Below, in pieces: positions 1 through 11,800 of a stretch of DNA of 64,000 nt (positions within the stretch are counted from its first letter, which is position 1; each line of letters begins with the position of its first letter). The position numbers and the translations under genes are program-made. This DNA is from Zingiber officinale (lineage: Eukaryota; Streptophyta; Magnoliopsida; Zingiberales; Zingiberaceae): NCBI RefSeq assembly GCF_018446385.1, contig NW_024589888.1:1-64000 (forward strand), read 5' to 3'. The notes under the pieces were generated by a model. The model saw nothing but the letters and a program-made list of their open reading frames with translations. It ran no database searches and was not told the DNA's origin.

Positions 1-619
1 TTAACGGTACCATGTTTTCTAATAGGTTATTGGATCCTGGCTTTGCGTGTGAGTAGTCTTGCCCCAACATGCGGCACTGAATAAAGATCATCTCCCTCAG
101 TATCAGTTTACATATATATTTTTCAATCAAAATTATTGTCGTAGTTGGTCCCCTTCGATCACATAAAAATTGGGGTTATAAATAAGTCTAAGGTAAATTC
201 AAACAAAAGCTTTAATTGTAAAAGATTTAATAATATCTAAGTAAAATTCAATTTAAAGACACTCTTCAGAATTTTTCTTTCGAAAAAAAATTTAAGTAAA
301 ATATTTTTCAGATAAAACAGTCATAAAAAAAATTTTAAGTTTGAAAAAAATTTCAATTTTCTAATTAATTGAAAAAATTCTAAGTTAATATTCATAAGAA
401 ACAATTCTAAGTCAATTTTTTTTTAAAAAAAAAAAAATTATAAGGCAATATTTTAAAAAAATTCTAAGATAACTTAAAAAAAAATTCTAAGTCAATTTTC
501 ATAAATATTTCTAAGATAATAAAAAAAATTAAGAAAATAAAATATTTTCTAACACAAATTGAATAACTCTTTTAAAGCATCAAGTAATTTAAATTAATGC
601 TTTTTCAGTTAGTCAATTA

Positions 620-1090
620 AACTTTTCATTTCGATACTTGGCTTCCAGGTCGTAGCGAGGCACTAGGCCTTCTTGGTTATTGGAGCAACAACCACTTCCT
701 TAATTAAAGCCTCATAAAGAAATTAGTTGTTTAATTTTCTTGCTGAAAATGCTAAGTCTAATTTTAATTTTAAATTAAACAGGTTTTTAGAACCCAACAG
801 AGGTTCCTACCTACAGGATTAACCAAGTATTTCCTAGGTATATAGATTTTTGATATATTTCTAATTTGACTTTGATGAAATCTATAATACCAATTTAAAC
901 CTCCATAATTTCTAAAAGTAGAAATATTTGAACCATTAGATTTTTTCAATCTTTCTATTTCTTCTTTTAGTTTTTCATTTTCAATTTTCAATTTTTCAAA
1001 ATCCTCTATAAGACATGATTTTGCCAAAATTCTCTTTGCTTCTAAAATTTCATTTTCTAATTTCGCATTTTATTTTCTAATTTATACATG
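620..1090 (-). mobile_element. Ty1/copia retrotransposon fossil (gag-like fragment)
   Basis: On the minus strand a short open stretch (1027-770) reads as a charged coiled coil (ENEKLKEEIERLKK) followed by NPVGRNLCWVLK. That order resembles the C-terminal part of the gag region in plant copia polyproteins, an assignment made from memory. No reverse transcriptase, integrase or LTR could be tied to it. It is a broken remnant; flanking AT-rich DNA (1-620) shows nothing codable. The family call is tentative. Confidence 0.45.
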
Positions 1091-2162
1091 GATTTAGTCA
1101 TAGCCTGATACCAAAGTAAAGTTCATCAGGTAAGAGGCACACCACTTACCATACTCCTGACTAAGCCCCGACCCCCGCCGCTACTCCATCCGAGGTCGCC
1201 CCTTCATCGACATGCTCGACAGATTATTCTTCGGCTCGCCATCGCAATCCCCGTGACATTCTCGAGCTTCTGTCTGGAAGTGTCATCCCAAGTCGCTTTT
1301 AGGTCAGGTTTCGTGTCTTCATTTTAGCCTCTCGAGTTCGCGCCTCCTCAGTGTCCCTCCTTCCTTCCGACATCGAGCAGCACCGCATCTTTCTTCTACC
1401 TCGATTCTTTTTATTCTGTGATTTTAAATTTATTGATCTAAAAACTTTAAAGTTTCTTACCACGACGCTTCGATCATCTTCCGAGTCCGACCTGGTTCAT
1501 CCGCTGTCATGTCACCATAGTCCGGTCAGGTCCTTCGATATCTCCGCATATCTAGTTTCGTGTAATCCAAGGCAGAAAACACTCTAAAGTACTTACCTGT
1601 GTCTTCGAGACGTAGTAAGCATCACGATCATGTCCATTCCGAGTTCTTAGAACGCATCGAGTTGGCAACAATAGTATCCTGCCATACTGCTTCACCCAGA
1701 TTTTCGAGACCAAGAACTAGTTCTTTACCTTCAGATGTAAACCCGCCACTTTCTCACCTTTCTCCGCATGATGTTCATCGTTGTCATGGAGGATGTCCTT
1801 CTAGCGAGCTTCATTTCGACGTGCCTTTTTCGAGTTCCAAGAACTTCCCAAAGTTCTTTAGCGTATAAACACTCGATGCGGCTGACCTCTCGAGGCTGTG
1901 AACATCAACAGTATGTTCTGCACTACTGTTGCATACCGACTCATTCCTCGCCCTTCTTCATTCAATCGCTTCTTTTTCTTTTCCATCTTTATTCATCGAG
2001 CTACAAAACCATATTTCATAATAAACCGAATTTCAAAACTGCTTTTAGAATACCTCCACGACGCCCAACATGGTTCTCCTCGAATTTCGTGGGACAACAC
2101 TGGTCCGCCATCTGCTGCTCGATCGGTTAGTCCTCCCAAGCTACTGCCTCGATACCACTGGC
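1091..2162. other. C/T-rich unassigned stretch
   Basis: About 1.1 kb of pyrimidine-rich plus-strand sequence with several short overlapping open frames and no recognisable domain. Composition (many TCGA and TTCGAG words) differs from the AT-rich DNA on its left and resembles the LTR fossil on its right, so it may be internal sequence of that element. I cannot assign a function. Confidence 0.3.
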
Positions 2163-2981
2163 TGTCCCTTCGAGGCCTGCAAGAGGGAGGGTGAATCGTC
2201 CTACAAAATAAAACTCAACCTTTCTGATTTCAACTATATAACGAACACTTGTAATAAATAAATAAAAGAGACTAAGTAAAGAAAAGCACACTTAGTTTTA
2301 CTTGCTCGCAATCGTGATCATAATCCAAGGAACGAAGCTGACTATCCGATTCTCCTCCGCGAGTAGCCTCTTTACAACGCCGACAAAGACAAACGAAGAA
2401 AGAATGTAAGGACGTATGAATTGATTATGTTAGTTTTTCTAATCAGGCAAACCAAAGGCTATATTTATAAGATTGGCCGGGGCGCCTGGGGGTTCCGGCA
2501 CTGGGGGATAAAACTTATCCCCAACGCTCGATCGAGCTCGACTCGATCTAGTCAAAACCTCGCCCGGCACGGAGGGTCCGGCCTGAGGTCCAGCAGACCC
2601 CAAAAGTCAACTCGTCGACTTTTTCCATCCGGCCGCCTCCGCTCGGGTTCAGCCTCGTCTTGTCGGGTCTTCTGCTCCGCCCACTAGCTTGGGTGATCTC
2701 GCCATCCGAAATAGGGCTCACCCAACCCATGTTCCGACCTTCTCCTCGGCAGCCTTCCTTCCTGCCGCCCTCGAACGCCAAGACGCTCTTCTCGCCCACC
2801 TGTACTCTTCCGCTGTCACCTTTCCTGACGCACCAAGCCCGCTGGCCTCTCCCGTGCTTCCTTCTCGCAGCTCCTGCCGACTGTGTTCCTAAGCTCCCGC
2901 ACACTTAGACACAAGGGTTAAACAAACGCAGGACCTAACTTAGCTTGTTTGATCACATCAAAACACCTTGGGGTTCCAACA
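2163..2981 (+). mobile_element. LTR fossil, same family as the solo LTR at 33481
   Basis: From the shared word CCTGCAAGAGGG to the terminal TTCCAACA this segment follows the solo LTR at 33481-34307. Both have a GC-rich block near CATCCGAAATAGGGCTCACC, then GCACACTTAGACA, then TTGATCACATCAAAAC, and close in CAACA. The left boundary (TGTCCC) is weaker than in the intact copy and no matching target duplication is visible. The copies are clearly diverged, so both are old. Confidence 0.6.
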
Positions 2982-3109
2982 GTGTCTTCTAATGAAGACT
3001 TTGATTTCAACTCTGTGTGGGCAAATAACTCGTACAGTGGGTATTCATTCTGACCTAATGAAATCAGACCCAAAACTTGGATTCTTTTGGTCTTATTTAA
3101 GCTGCTATA

Positions 3110-3959
3110 CAATGTTGTAAATGACAGTAGACGGTGGCGGTCATTGACCGCCTAAGCACCGCCTAGACGGTTGAATTTTTTATTATTTTTTATATATAAT
3201 GTTATAAATAGTCATTATTCTTATATTTACTTTTAATAAAATATATTAATTAAAAATAAAAAAATTAATCTAAATATTTAAAAATAAAAAATAAAATAAT
3301 TTTTAAAAATATGTATATTAAATTAATGGGATAATTTTATAATCTTTTATTAAGTTTATTTAAATTATCCCAATCATAGCTAGGAGTTGATTAAAATTAT
3401 TAACCTAAAGTTTAATTAAACCGTGCACCTTGTTTTGGCCAAGCGAAGAGTCTGATGATGCGTCGAGCTCGGGCGAGCCCATCGCAAGCTCGGGTGACGT
3501 GTTTGGGCTAGCTCAATGCGTTCGAATGCGTCGCCAGGCTCACCCGACACGTTCGGACGTGTCGCAGACCAAGGGACGTGTCTGGGTCCGTCGTCGGGCT
3601 CGTGCGACACGTCCGAGCCCATCGCAGGGCTCATGCGATGCGTTCGAGCCCATCGCCGGTCTCGCGTGACGCGTCCAGGCCCATCGCAGGGTTGGGCGAC
3701 GAGCATGTCATTGTGGTGCTTGGGCGATGCTTTTGGGACCATTGTCGAGCACGGATGATGCGTCTGGGTTCACACGACGCATCAGACTCGTAGTTGGGCC
3801 AGGCATCTCTTCCTAACGTGTCGCGATGGCAGCGGAGGTGGCAGTTCCCAGCGCGGTGATGATGGAAGGAGGTGAGTTACCCCTTAAAGCACCGCCTTTG
3901 CCTGAGGTGGTGCGGTTGATACCTGCCTATTGCCTAGGCAACCACCATTTAGAACACTG
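3110..3959 (+). mobile_element. GC-cored hAT-like MITE, copy A
   Basis: The ends are inverted: CAATGTTGTAAATG on the left and CATTTAGAACACTG on the right. They are flanked by a near-perfect 8-bp target duplication (CTGCTATA at 3102-3109, CTACTATA at 3960-3967), which fits the hAT superfamily. Sub-terminal GGCGGT and CCGCC blocks follow, then an AT-rich arm, then a CpG-rich core (about 3420-3800) built of degenerate repeats such as GAGCCCATCGC. No transposase is encoded. A second copy in opposite orientation lies at 11721-12330. Confidence 0.75.
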
Positions 3960-3967
3960 CTACTATA

Positions 3968-4540
3968 AAACGTGATCGACTGGTTTATCAATCTTTCTTT
4001 TCCTCAGACACCAACCTTGTACGCACTTGCTTATCTACCTCTACTCATGTGCTATTGATTGTGCCAAGAACATTTCTTGCTAGCAAAAGCAATCTGGTGG
4101 TCTGTTTTACTGGCCAAAACATGTATATATCCTTCTGGTTCAGTTTAGTTGTTTGATTCAAAATAGCAACTGTTATAACTTGACCTATGTTTATTACATA
4201 TATAATATACCATTTGCTAGCTAAGTAATTTACTGTATCAAATTCTTACTTGTTGAATTATAATGTCAGTAATAGTAATGAAAGAGTGTTACTAAATTTG
4301 ACAATAATTTTGGACTTAGATATTGCATATTTCAATCATTTCCCTTAATTTCAACCATGTTCACATAATAAATCTATGCTTCTTGACTTGTTCTATGGTC
4401 CAATTAGAATGCTAATACTATATGGCCAGTACAATAAAATATCATCAGTGGAACCAACAATTTGTTAGTGTAGTATTTAAAAGATGGAATATATAGGGAA
4501 CTTAAAGATAGTTTTAAAATAGATCACTTAAATTTTAAAT
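3968..4540. other. Non-coding AT-rich sequence
   Basis: No splice-bounded exon, repeat or RNA gene recognised. It is consistent with intron or intergenic DNA upstream of the visible SOS1 exons. Confidence 0.4.
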
Positions 4541-4637
4541 AATCAACTACAACAACCAAGTCTCCCACTAGGTGAGGTCGGCTATATGGATACTTTTACA
4601 CCATTGAGTTTTATCTTCTACCATATCATCATCTATA

Positions 4638-4775
4638 AAAAAGATAGCCCGGTGCACGAAGCTTCTGCTATGCGGGGTCCCGAGGAAGGATCCATTGTAC
4701 GCAGCCTTACCCTGTTTTTTGCAAGAGGTTGTTTCCAGGATTCGAACTCACCTTTTGATCACAAAGCAACAACTT
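4638..4775 (-). mobile_element. Au-type SINE inserted in LINE copy 1
   Basis: A tRNA-derived SINE reads on the minus strand: box B as GAGTTCGAATCC, then GGTAAGGCTGCGTACAATGG, then GCACCGGGCT and a T-rich end. It is bounded by a perfect 19-bp target duplication (taccatatcatcatctata at 4619-4637 and 4776-4794), so the insertion boundaries are exact. The element is 138 bp and lacks part of the 5' end of full-length Au SINEs. Confidence 0.85.
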
Positions 4776-7559
4776 TACCATATCATCATCTATACTTAAA
4801 TAAATTTTATCTTGTTTTATTATTGCTAATCAAATTTTTTTTTTGTCTTCTTCTTCGTTTGATATGCATGTTTGTCATATTTTCACATCACCTAACTGTA
4901 CATGCCCGTATCATTTTAAACGTGTCTCTCGAAGTTTCCTTTCAATAAATGCAATTCCGACTTTCTTTCTAATGTTCTCATTTCTTATTCTGTCTATCCT
5001 CATATGTCCACACATTCACCTTAACATCCTCATCTCTGCAACTCTCATCTTCTGCTCATGTGCTCGAGTCATAGCCCAACATTCAACTCCATATACCATA
5101 GCAGGTCTAATTGTGGTTTTGTAAAACTTTTCTTTAAGTTTTAAAGGTATTTTACGGTCACATAAAACACTCGCCGCTCTCCTCAAAGACATCTCTCTCA
5201 ATCCTTTTATCGTTTTGTAAAAATGATCCTAAATATTTAAAGCATTCGGTTCAGGGTAACTCGTTACCTCCTATCTTAACAATTGTCTCATTACGTCTAA
5301 TATTAATAAACTTAAATTCTATATATTCTGTCTTTATTCTACTAAGCCTAAAACCTTTCCCTTTAAGTGTTTCCCGCAAATATTCTAGTTTAGCATTTAC
5401 TACTTCATGTGTTTCATTTACCAAAACAACATCATCTGCAAACAACATGCATCATGGTACTGTGTTTTGAAAGTGTGCAGTGAGTTTGTCCATAATTAGT
5501 GGAAAAAAATAGAGATTTAAGGATGATCCTTGATGTAATCCTATCTTTATTAGAAATGATTTAGTTATTCTGTCTAAAGTTTTTATTCTGGTTGTTACAT
5601 CTTTGTACATATCCTTAATTAGTTCAATATATGTTTTGCTAACACATCTCTTTTCTAGAATTCTCCATATAATTTCTCTTAGGACTCTATCATAAGCTTT
5701 TTCTAAGTCCATGAATACCATGTGTAAATCTTATTTTTGCTCCCGATATTTTTCAATTAATTGTCTAAGAAGATGTATAACTTCTTTGGCGACCTTCCAA
5801 GCATGAATCCAAATTGATTTTTGGTCACCGAAGTCTCCTTCCTTAATCCTTTTTATATTAGTTTTTCCTAAAATTTCATGGTATAACTCATTAGTTTAAT
5901 ACCTCTATAATTTGCATAATTTTGTACGTCTTCCTTGTTCTTATATAAGGGAACTACAGTAGTTATCCTTTATTGATCAGACATTTTTTTCATTTTCAAT
6001 ATCATGTTAAATTAAGTCATTCAATACCTTGTTTCCTTAGGCACTTCCATACCTCTATTGAAATATCATCTGGTTCAACGACTTTTCCATTGTTCATCCC
6101 ATTTAAAGCTTGTTCTACTTCTGAAGTTTGAATTTTACTATAAAAAATTAAATTTTTATGATCAATTGACCTACTTAAATTACCTAAGTTAAGTTGGTCA
6201 CCTAAACCTTCATTAAAAAGTTGATGAAAATACCTCTTCCATCGCTCTTTTATTTCTCCATCATTTACTAGTAATCTAGTACATTCATCTTTAATACATT
6301 TTATTTAGATAAGATCTCTTGTCTTCCTTTCTCTCACTTTAGCTATTCTATAAATGTCTCTTTCCCTTTTTTTATCCAATTTTTGATATAATCGTTCAAA
6401 AGTTTCATTTTTTACTTCATTCACTACTTTCTTAGCTTATTTCTTGGCTATTGTATATTTTTCTAAGTTTTCCTCGTTCTTACAAATATATAATTCCTTA
6501 TAGGTTATTCTTTTTTTCCTTCACTTTTTCTTGTACTTTCTCATTCACCACCAGGATTCTTTACTTAATGGTGCATGTCCCTTTTACTCACCGAGTGCAT
6601 TCTTAGTTATTATTTTCAACTTTTATACCATCTTATCTCATATTGTATTAGAGTATTATATATTTCACATAATGTTTGTACTTGTACCTTCTCCTTAAAT
6701 ATATTTTGCTTTCCGTCCTTTAACTTCTACCACTTAATTTTAGGAGTCGTATATATTTTCCTTCTATTGATACTATGTTTGAGGCGCATATCCAACACTA
6801 CTAACCTATATTGGGCAGTTAAGCTTTCTCCAAGGATAACCTTGTAATCTTTACAAATCTTTCTATCCTTCTTCCTAACCATAGGAAAGTTAATTTATGA
6901 TTTATTATTTTCATTTTTAAACGTGACTAAATGTTCTTCTCTTTTTCTAAAAAATCGTATTAGCTAATATAAGGTCATATGTTATTGCAAAATCTAGCAT
7001 AGTTTTTCTTTCCTCGTTTCTTGTTCCAAACCCATAACCTCCATTTACCCTCTCATATTCATCATTTTTCACTCCGACATGCCCATTTAGATCACCTCCT
7101 ATTAAAATCATTTCATTTGGCGGAATATTTTGTAATATCTCATCTAAGTCGTCCTAAAACTTTGATTCGATAGCTTCATCTAATTTTACTTGTGGTATAT
7201 ATACACTAATTATGTTCATAGTTTCTTTTACCACTATTATCTGAAGGATTATAATTCTATCCCCTTTTCTAACTACTGCAACTTCATCCTTTAACGAACT
7301 ATTTACAACAATACTCACTTCATTTCTTACTTTACTTTTTCTCGTGTATCATAATTTAATACCCGAGTTCTCTATCATCTTAGCCTTCTTGCCTCTCATT
7401 TTTGTTTCTTGTATACAAAAAATACTAATTCTTCTCCAAATCATCGTATCTACTACCTCCATTGATTTACCAGTGAGGGTTCCTATGTTCCATATTCCAA
7501 ATCTTAAATTATCAGTTATCCTATCATATTTGTTTTTATCTAACTTATGGTGTGAGAAT

Positions 7560-7745
7560 TCTTACCTATTTAACACTACACCCAAGTTTTTTTTTTTTGA
7601 GATATAGCTGTCCTTGCCGAAACGTTACAATCGGATCCTGCAACGCGAACTCTTGCATATTTAACACTACACTCGAGTTCTGGAGATGTAGCGGTTTTTG
7701 TCGAGACGTTACAGTCGGACCCTGCAACGCGTTCCTTCTGGGGAA
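7560..7745 (-). repeat. Two-copy ~92-bp tandem repeat in the LINE 5' region
   Basis: Two adjacent units each start near ATTTAACACTACAC and end in CCTGCAACGCG, with a GACGTTACAGTCGGA-like centre. They lie at the 5' side of LINE copy 1 and may be its promoter-bearing 5' repeat. The first unit is expanded by a T-run. Confidence 0.6.
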
Positions 7746-7900
7746 TAATATAGTATTAACACAATAGTTTAATGGATTCATTCATTGAATATTTATCATA
7801 GTTTTAATGTTGGTTGACAACCTAACGCAACCCTCCTCCTTTATCTGGACTTGGAATCGGCCATGACTGGTTCGTCATGGGCTTGGGACCTTCCTTTAGA

Positions 7901-8846
7901 TAATCAAAGTTTCCAAAAAGTGTGCACTAGTGATATGTGGTCCACCCACATGAGATAGTGCATATACACTATTTTGGAAACATATGTGGGTAGTATTAAA
8001 AAAATGTTTATATTGATTAAAAGGACTGCATGTTATACAATAAAGAATATTGGTAAGGATACTTCCACATTGAGAAAAAAACAATTAATCAAACAATGTG
8101 AGACACATGAGCATGAAGTATAACAATCAAAAATAAAATACAGTGCAGAATAGATGAAATTTAAGATGCATATACATGGCATTTGAAGATTTAACAATTA
8201 AATGTTACAAAACATCAAATATAGTAGCTTAGGATTGTAAGTCATTTTTGGTTCAATTTAAACTAGTTCAAATGAATTAAAAAAATCAACTGCATATGCA
8301 AGGCCTTGTATTTGCAGCTACTATGCAACTCCCTTTCAAATCTTTCTAGCTGATCCATGAATTACATGGAATAATTTGCTGGCATTTTGCACATAACTCT
8401 TATTGTTACCATTTAATTTTGATTATTTTTTATATAAACTTCACAAAATGTTTCTTTTAACTTAGCTGTCTCACAGGAGCAGGAAGCTGTCTCTTAGCTG
8501 TCACCTAAAATAAATGCTTGATGCTTTGGAATGAATAGTCACTATATTTATGCAGATTTTACCATTCTAATCATGCTAGTACTCTGAATCTCTTATACTG
8601 TTAGGACTGAACATCAGTTAGCATTAAAAGAATAGTTCGTGCTCATAACTTATGTGTCTTTTTTCTTCTCTTCTTAGTTCCCCTAATCCTCCTTAATACC
8701 AGCAATATTCTAATTAAAGAAATGTGAAGGATTAGGATATTGTTGGAATATATTTGGTAGTATCTTCGTCAGACTGTAATAGCAGTTGTCGAGTTGGATA
8801 TGGAAACACTAATTTTACTGTTTTGTTGTCAATATATTTTAACCAG
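7901..8846. other. Non-coding sequence preceding the first visible SOS1 exon
   Basis: AT-rich DNA with no open frame matching the SOS1 transmembrane domain. It ends in the acceptor TTAACCAG at 8846, so at least the right part is intron. Confidence 0.5.
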
Positions 8847-11800
8847 GGAGTTCGTGGGGCTATGTAATGTTGCTCTATGTTTATCTTCAACTCTCGCGAA
8901 TCATTGTTGTGGGGAGTTTGTATCCCTTTTTACAATACTTTGGCTATGGTATTACATGGAAAGAGTCCATAATTCTTATCTGGTCAGGATTGAGAGGGAC
9001 TGTTGCATTGGCTTTGTCACTTTCTGTTAAAGTAAGTAGGTCCCTCTAAATGTTATCCATCTACAAGTTTTATTTACAGTCCTCTATGCAATATAACTAC
9101 TGAACTTTCTTCTGAAACTACTACTCATATTAGAAGTCACTTTAAGCACTTTTCATAACTTTGCTATGACTGAAATTGTACTAGTTACTTTGCCATTCTT
9201 TTCAATCTTATTTATCAATTTGACAACAGAATGGTCTTGGGCCTTTGAATGGTATCTGTGACTGCATTTTTTTTCTGACAATTGATAAAGTCATGATTCA
9301 AGTATCAGGTAATATGGCCAAACGACAATGAACTAGAATGACCTGCCCAATTTAGCTTGAGGACAGGCCTGATTGAGAGTTCCTCACTGGTTCAGCTCAT
9401 CTGAAGTGTCTGTAGTTTTTCCAAGTCACCTTAGTTTGACCAAAGGGACCACAATTAGACTGAAATATACCTTGATCAAGTAGCCCACCGTTTGTTTGAA
9501 GCACTACTGTGCCCCATGCAATCACCCAGGGTTCTAATGTGGATCCAGAGACAAATTGATTGTGAGGAAGCAAAATTCTAAGGAATGATTGAGCCAGAGT
9601 CAAAGACCAAAAGCTCTAGTCTCCATAAATATCAGTATTGGTACCCTTTTCACTATAGCATCAAGTCCTCTTTATAGGCCTCACGTTCAACTTCAAGCCT
9701 CCAAGTCATTACTAGAGGTGTCACGTGGCTCAACATGTGATGCTTCTATAACAATCCTATCATCTAATGAACTCTCCCTCTTGTCCATTGATTACCGCTT
9801 TATGTGCTAACTTGTAGTTGCCCTTGCTTTCTTCCTTAGGTTGAGCTCCTCTTCCCTTATGTGTGTGCTTAATTTTCCATGTGTATTCCTCAACAACAAC
9901 AACAACAACCAAGCCTTATCCCACTAGGTGGGGTCGGTTATATGGATCTTTTTATGTCATTGAGCTCTATCTCCAACTATACCATCATCTATATTTAAAT
10001 AAAGTTTATCTTAATTTATCGTGGCTAACCAAGTTTTTTTTTTGTCTTCCTCGTTTAATATATGTGTTTGTCATAGTTTCACATCACCTAACCGGAGCAT
10101 TTATTGGTCGTTTAAGTACATGTCTGTACCATCTTAAACGTGTCTCTCGGAGTTTTTCCTCAATAGATGCAACTTCGACTTTTTCTCTAATGCTCTCATT
10201 TCTTATTCTATCCATTCTCGTATGTCCATGCATCTACCTTAACATCCTCATCTCTGCAACTCTCATCTTCTGCTCATGTGCTCAAGTCATAGCCCAACAT
10301 TCAGCTCCATATAACATAGCAGGTCTAATTGCGGCTTCGTAAAATTTTCCTTTAAGTTTTAGAGGTACTTTACGGTCATATAAAACATCCGACGCTCTCC
10401 TCCATTTCAATCATCTTGCTTGTATTCTATATAAGACATCTCTTTCAATCTCTCCTCTCAGTTCCAGGCAACTCGTCGTCTCTTATCTTAATAATTGTCT
10501 CATTATATTTAATATTGCTAAACTTAAATTCTATATATTCTGTCTTTAGTCTACTAAGTCGTCTTTAGTCTACTAAGTCTAAAATCTTTCCTTTCTAGTG
10601 TTTCCCACAAAGTTTCTAGTTTAGCATTTATTCCTTCACGTGTTTCATCCATCAAAATAATATCATCTGCAAATAACATAAACCACGATACTGTGTCTTG
10701 AATATGTGCAGTGAGTTCGTCTATAATTAGTGTAAAAAAATAGGGACTTAAAGCTGGTCCTTGATATAACCTTATCTTTATTAGAAATGGTTCAGTTACT
10801 CCGCCTGAAGTCTTTACTTTACTCTAGTCATTACATTCTCGTACATATCCTTAATTAGTTCAATGTATGTTACGTTAACATCTCTCTTTTCTAGAATTCT
10901 CTATATAATATCTCTTGGGACTGTATCATAAGCTTTTTCTAAGTCAATGAATACAATGTGTAGATCTCGTTTTTGCTCCCGATATTTTTTTAATTAATTG
11001 TCTAAGAAGATGTATAGCTTCTATTGTCGACCTTCTAGGCATGAATCCAAATTGATTTTCGATCACCATGGTCACCTTCCTTAATCTTTTTTCTATTATT
11101 TTTTTTTCGAAGTTTCATGGCATGACTCATTAGTTTGATACTTCTTATATAAGGGAACTAGAATACTTATCTTCCATTGATCAGACATTTTTTTCATTTT
11201 CAATATCATGTTAAATAATTTTGTAAGTCATTCAATACCTTGTTTCCCTAGACATTTCTATACCTCTATCGGAATATCATCTGGTCTAACGGTTTTTCCA
11301 TTGTACATCCCATTTAAACTTGTTCTACTTCTAAAGTTTGAACTCCACAATAAAAATTTAAATTTCTATACTCATTTGACTTACTTAAATTACCTAAGTT
11401 AAGTTGATCACCTAAACCTTCATTAAAAAGTTGAAAATACCTCTTCCATCGCTCTTTTATTTCTCCTCGTTTCCATGTGTATTCATGCTAGTAAATAATC
11501 TTATGACAATTATACAACCATCAATTACTCTCCCTATTATTATATTTTACACGATTCAAAATATTACCCTTGTGCTTCTACTAAATAGCCCACTTTGAGG
11601 AATTAGCCTATTAATCCTCTGTCTTATTTCCATAATAAACCCTTGCATGCCTATAAATTCAAGATCTTTGAGTAATTTTTTTTACCTTTCATCCTGTAAT
11701 CCTTGTTTATCTTTCCTCATCAGTGTTCTAAATGACGGTCGAGGCGGCCTCCTAGGCGGGAGGCGGGCATCAACCGCACCGCCTTTGCCGAGGCAGTGCT

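Larger units (their letters stand above)
4541..7900 (-). mobile_element. RTE-type LINE, near full length, decayed (copy 1)
   Basis: A non-LTR retrotransposon lies on the minus strand. From its 5' side: an endonuclease motif GGDLNGHVG (7099-7073); reverse transcriptase motif A VFMDLEKAYDRV and motif B GLHQGSSL (5721-5452); the catalytic core FADDVVLV (5448-5251); and a C-terminal block [17 protein letters not shown] (5201-5016). The 3' end reads as CCTAGTGGGAGACTTGG followed by a GTT-rich tail, as in the other copies. The frame is broken into several short pieces, so it is inactive. An Au SINE is inserted near its 3' end. The 5' boundary near 7900 is approximate. Confidence 0.8.

Noticed and set aside
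3416-3793. Open frames on both strands in the GC-rich core of MITE copy A
   Set aside because: Repetitive CpG-rich sequence opens frames by chance; no domain, and the other MITE copy does not keep them.
4586-5124. Plus-strand open frames in the first LINE
   Set aside because: They are antisense to LINE copy 1 and to the Au SINE; the hydrophobic look comes from reversed AT-rich codons.
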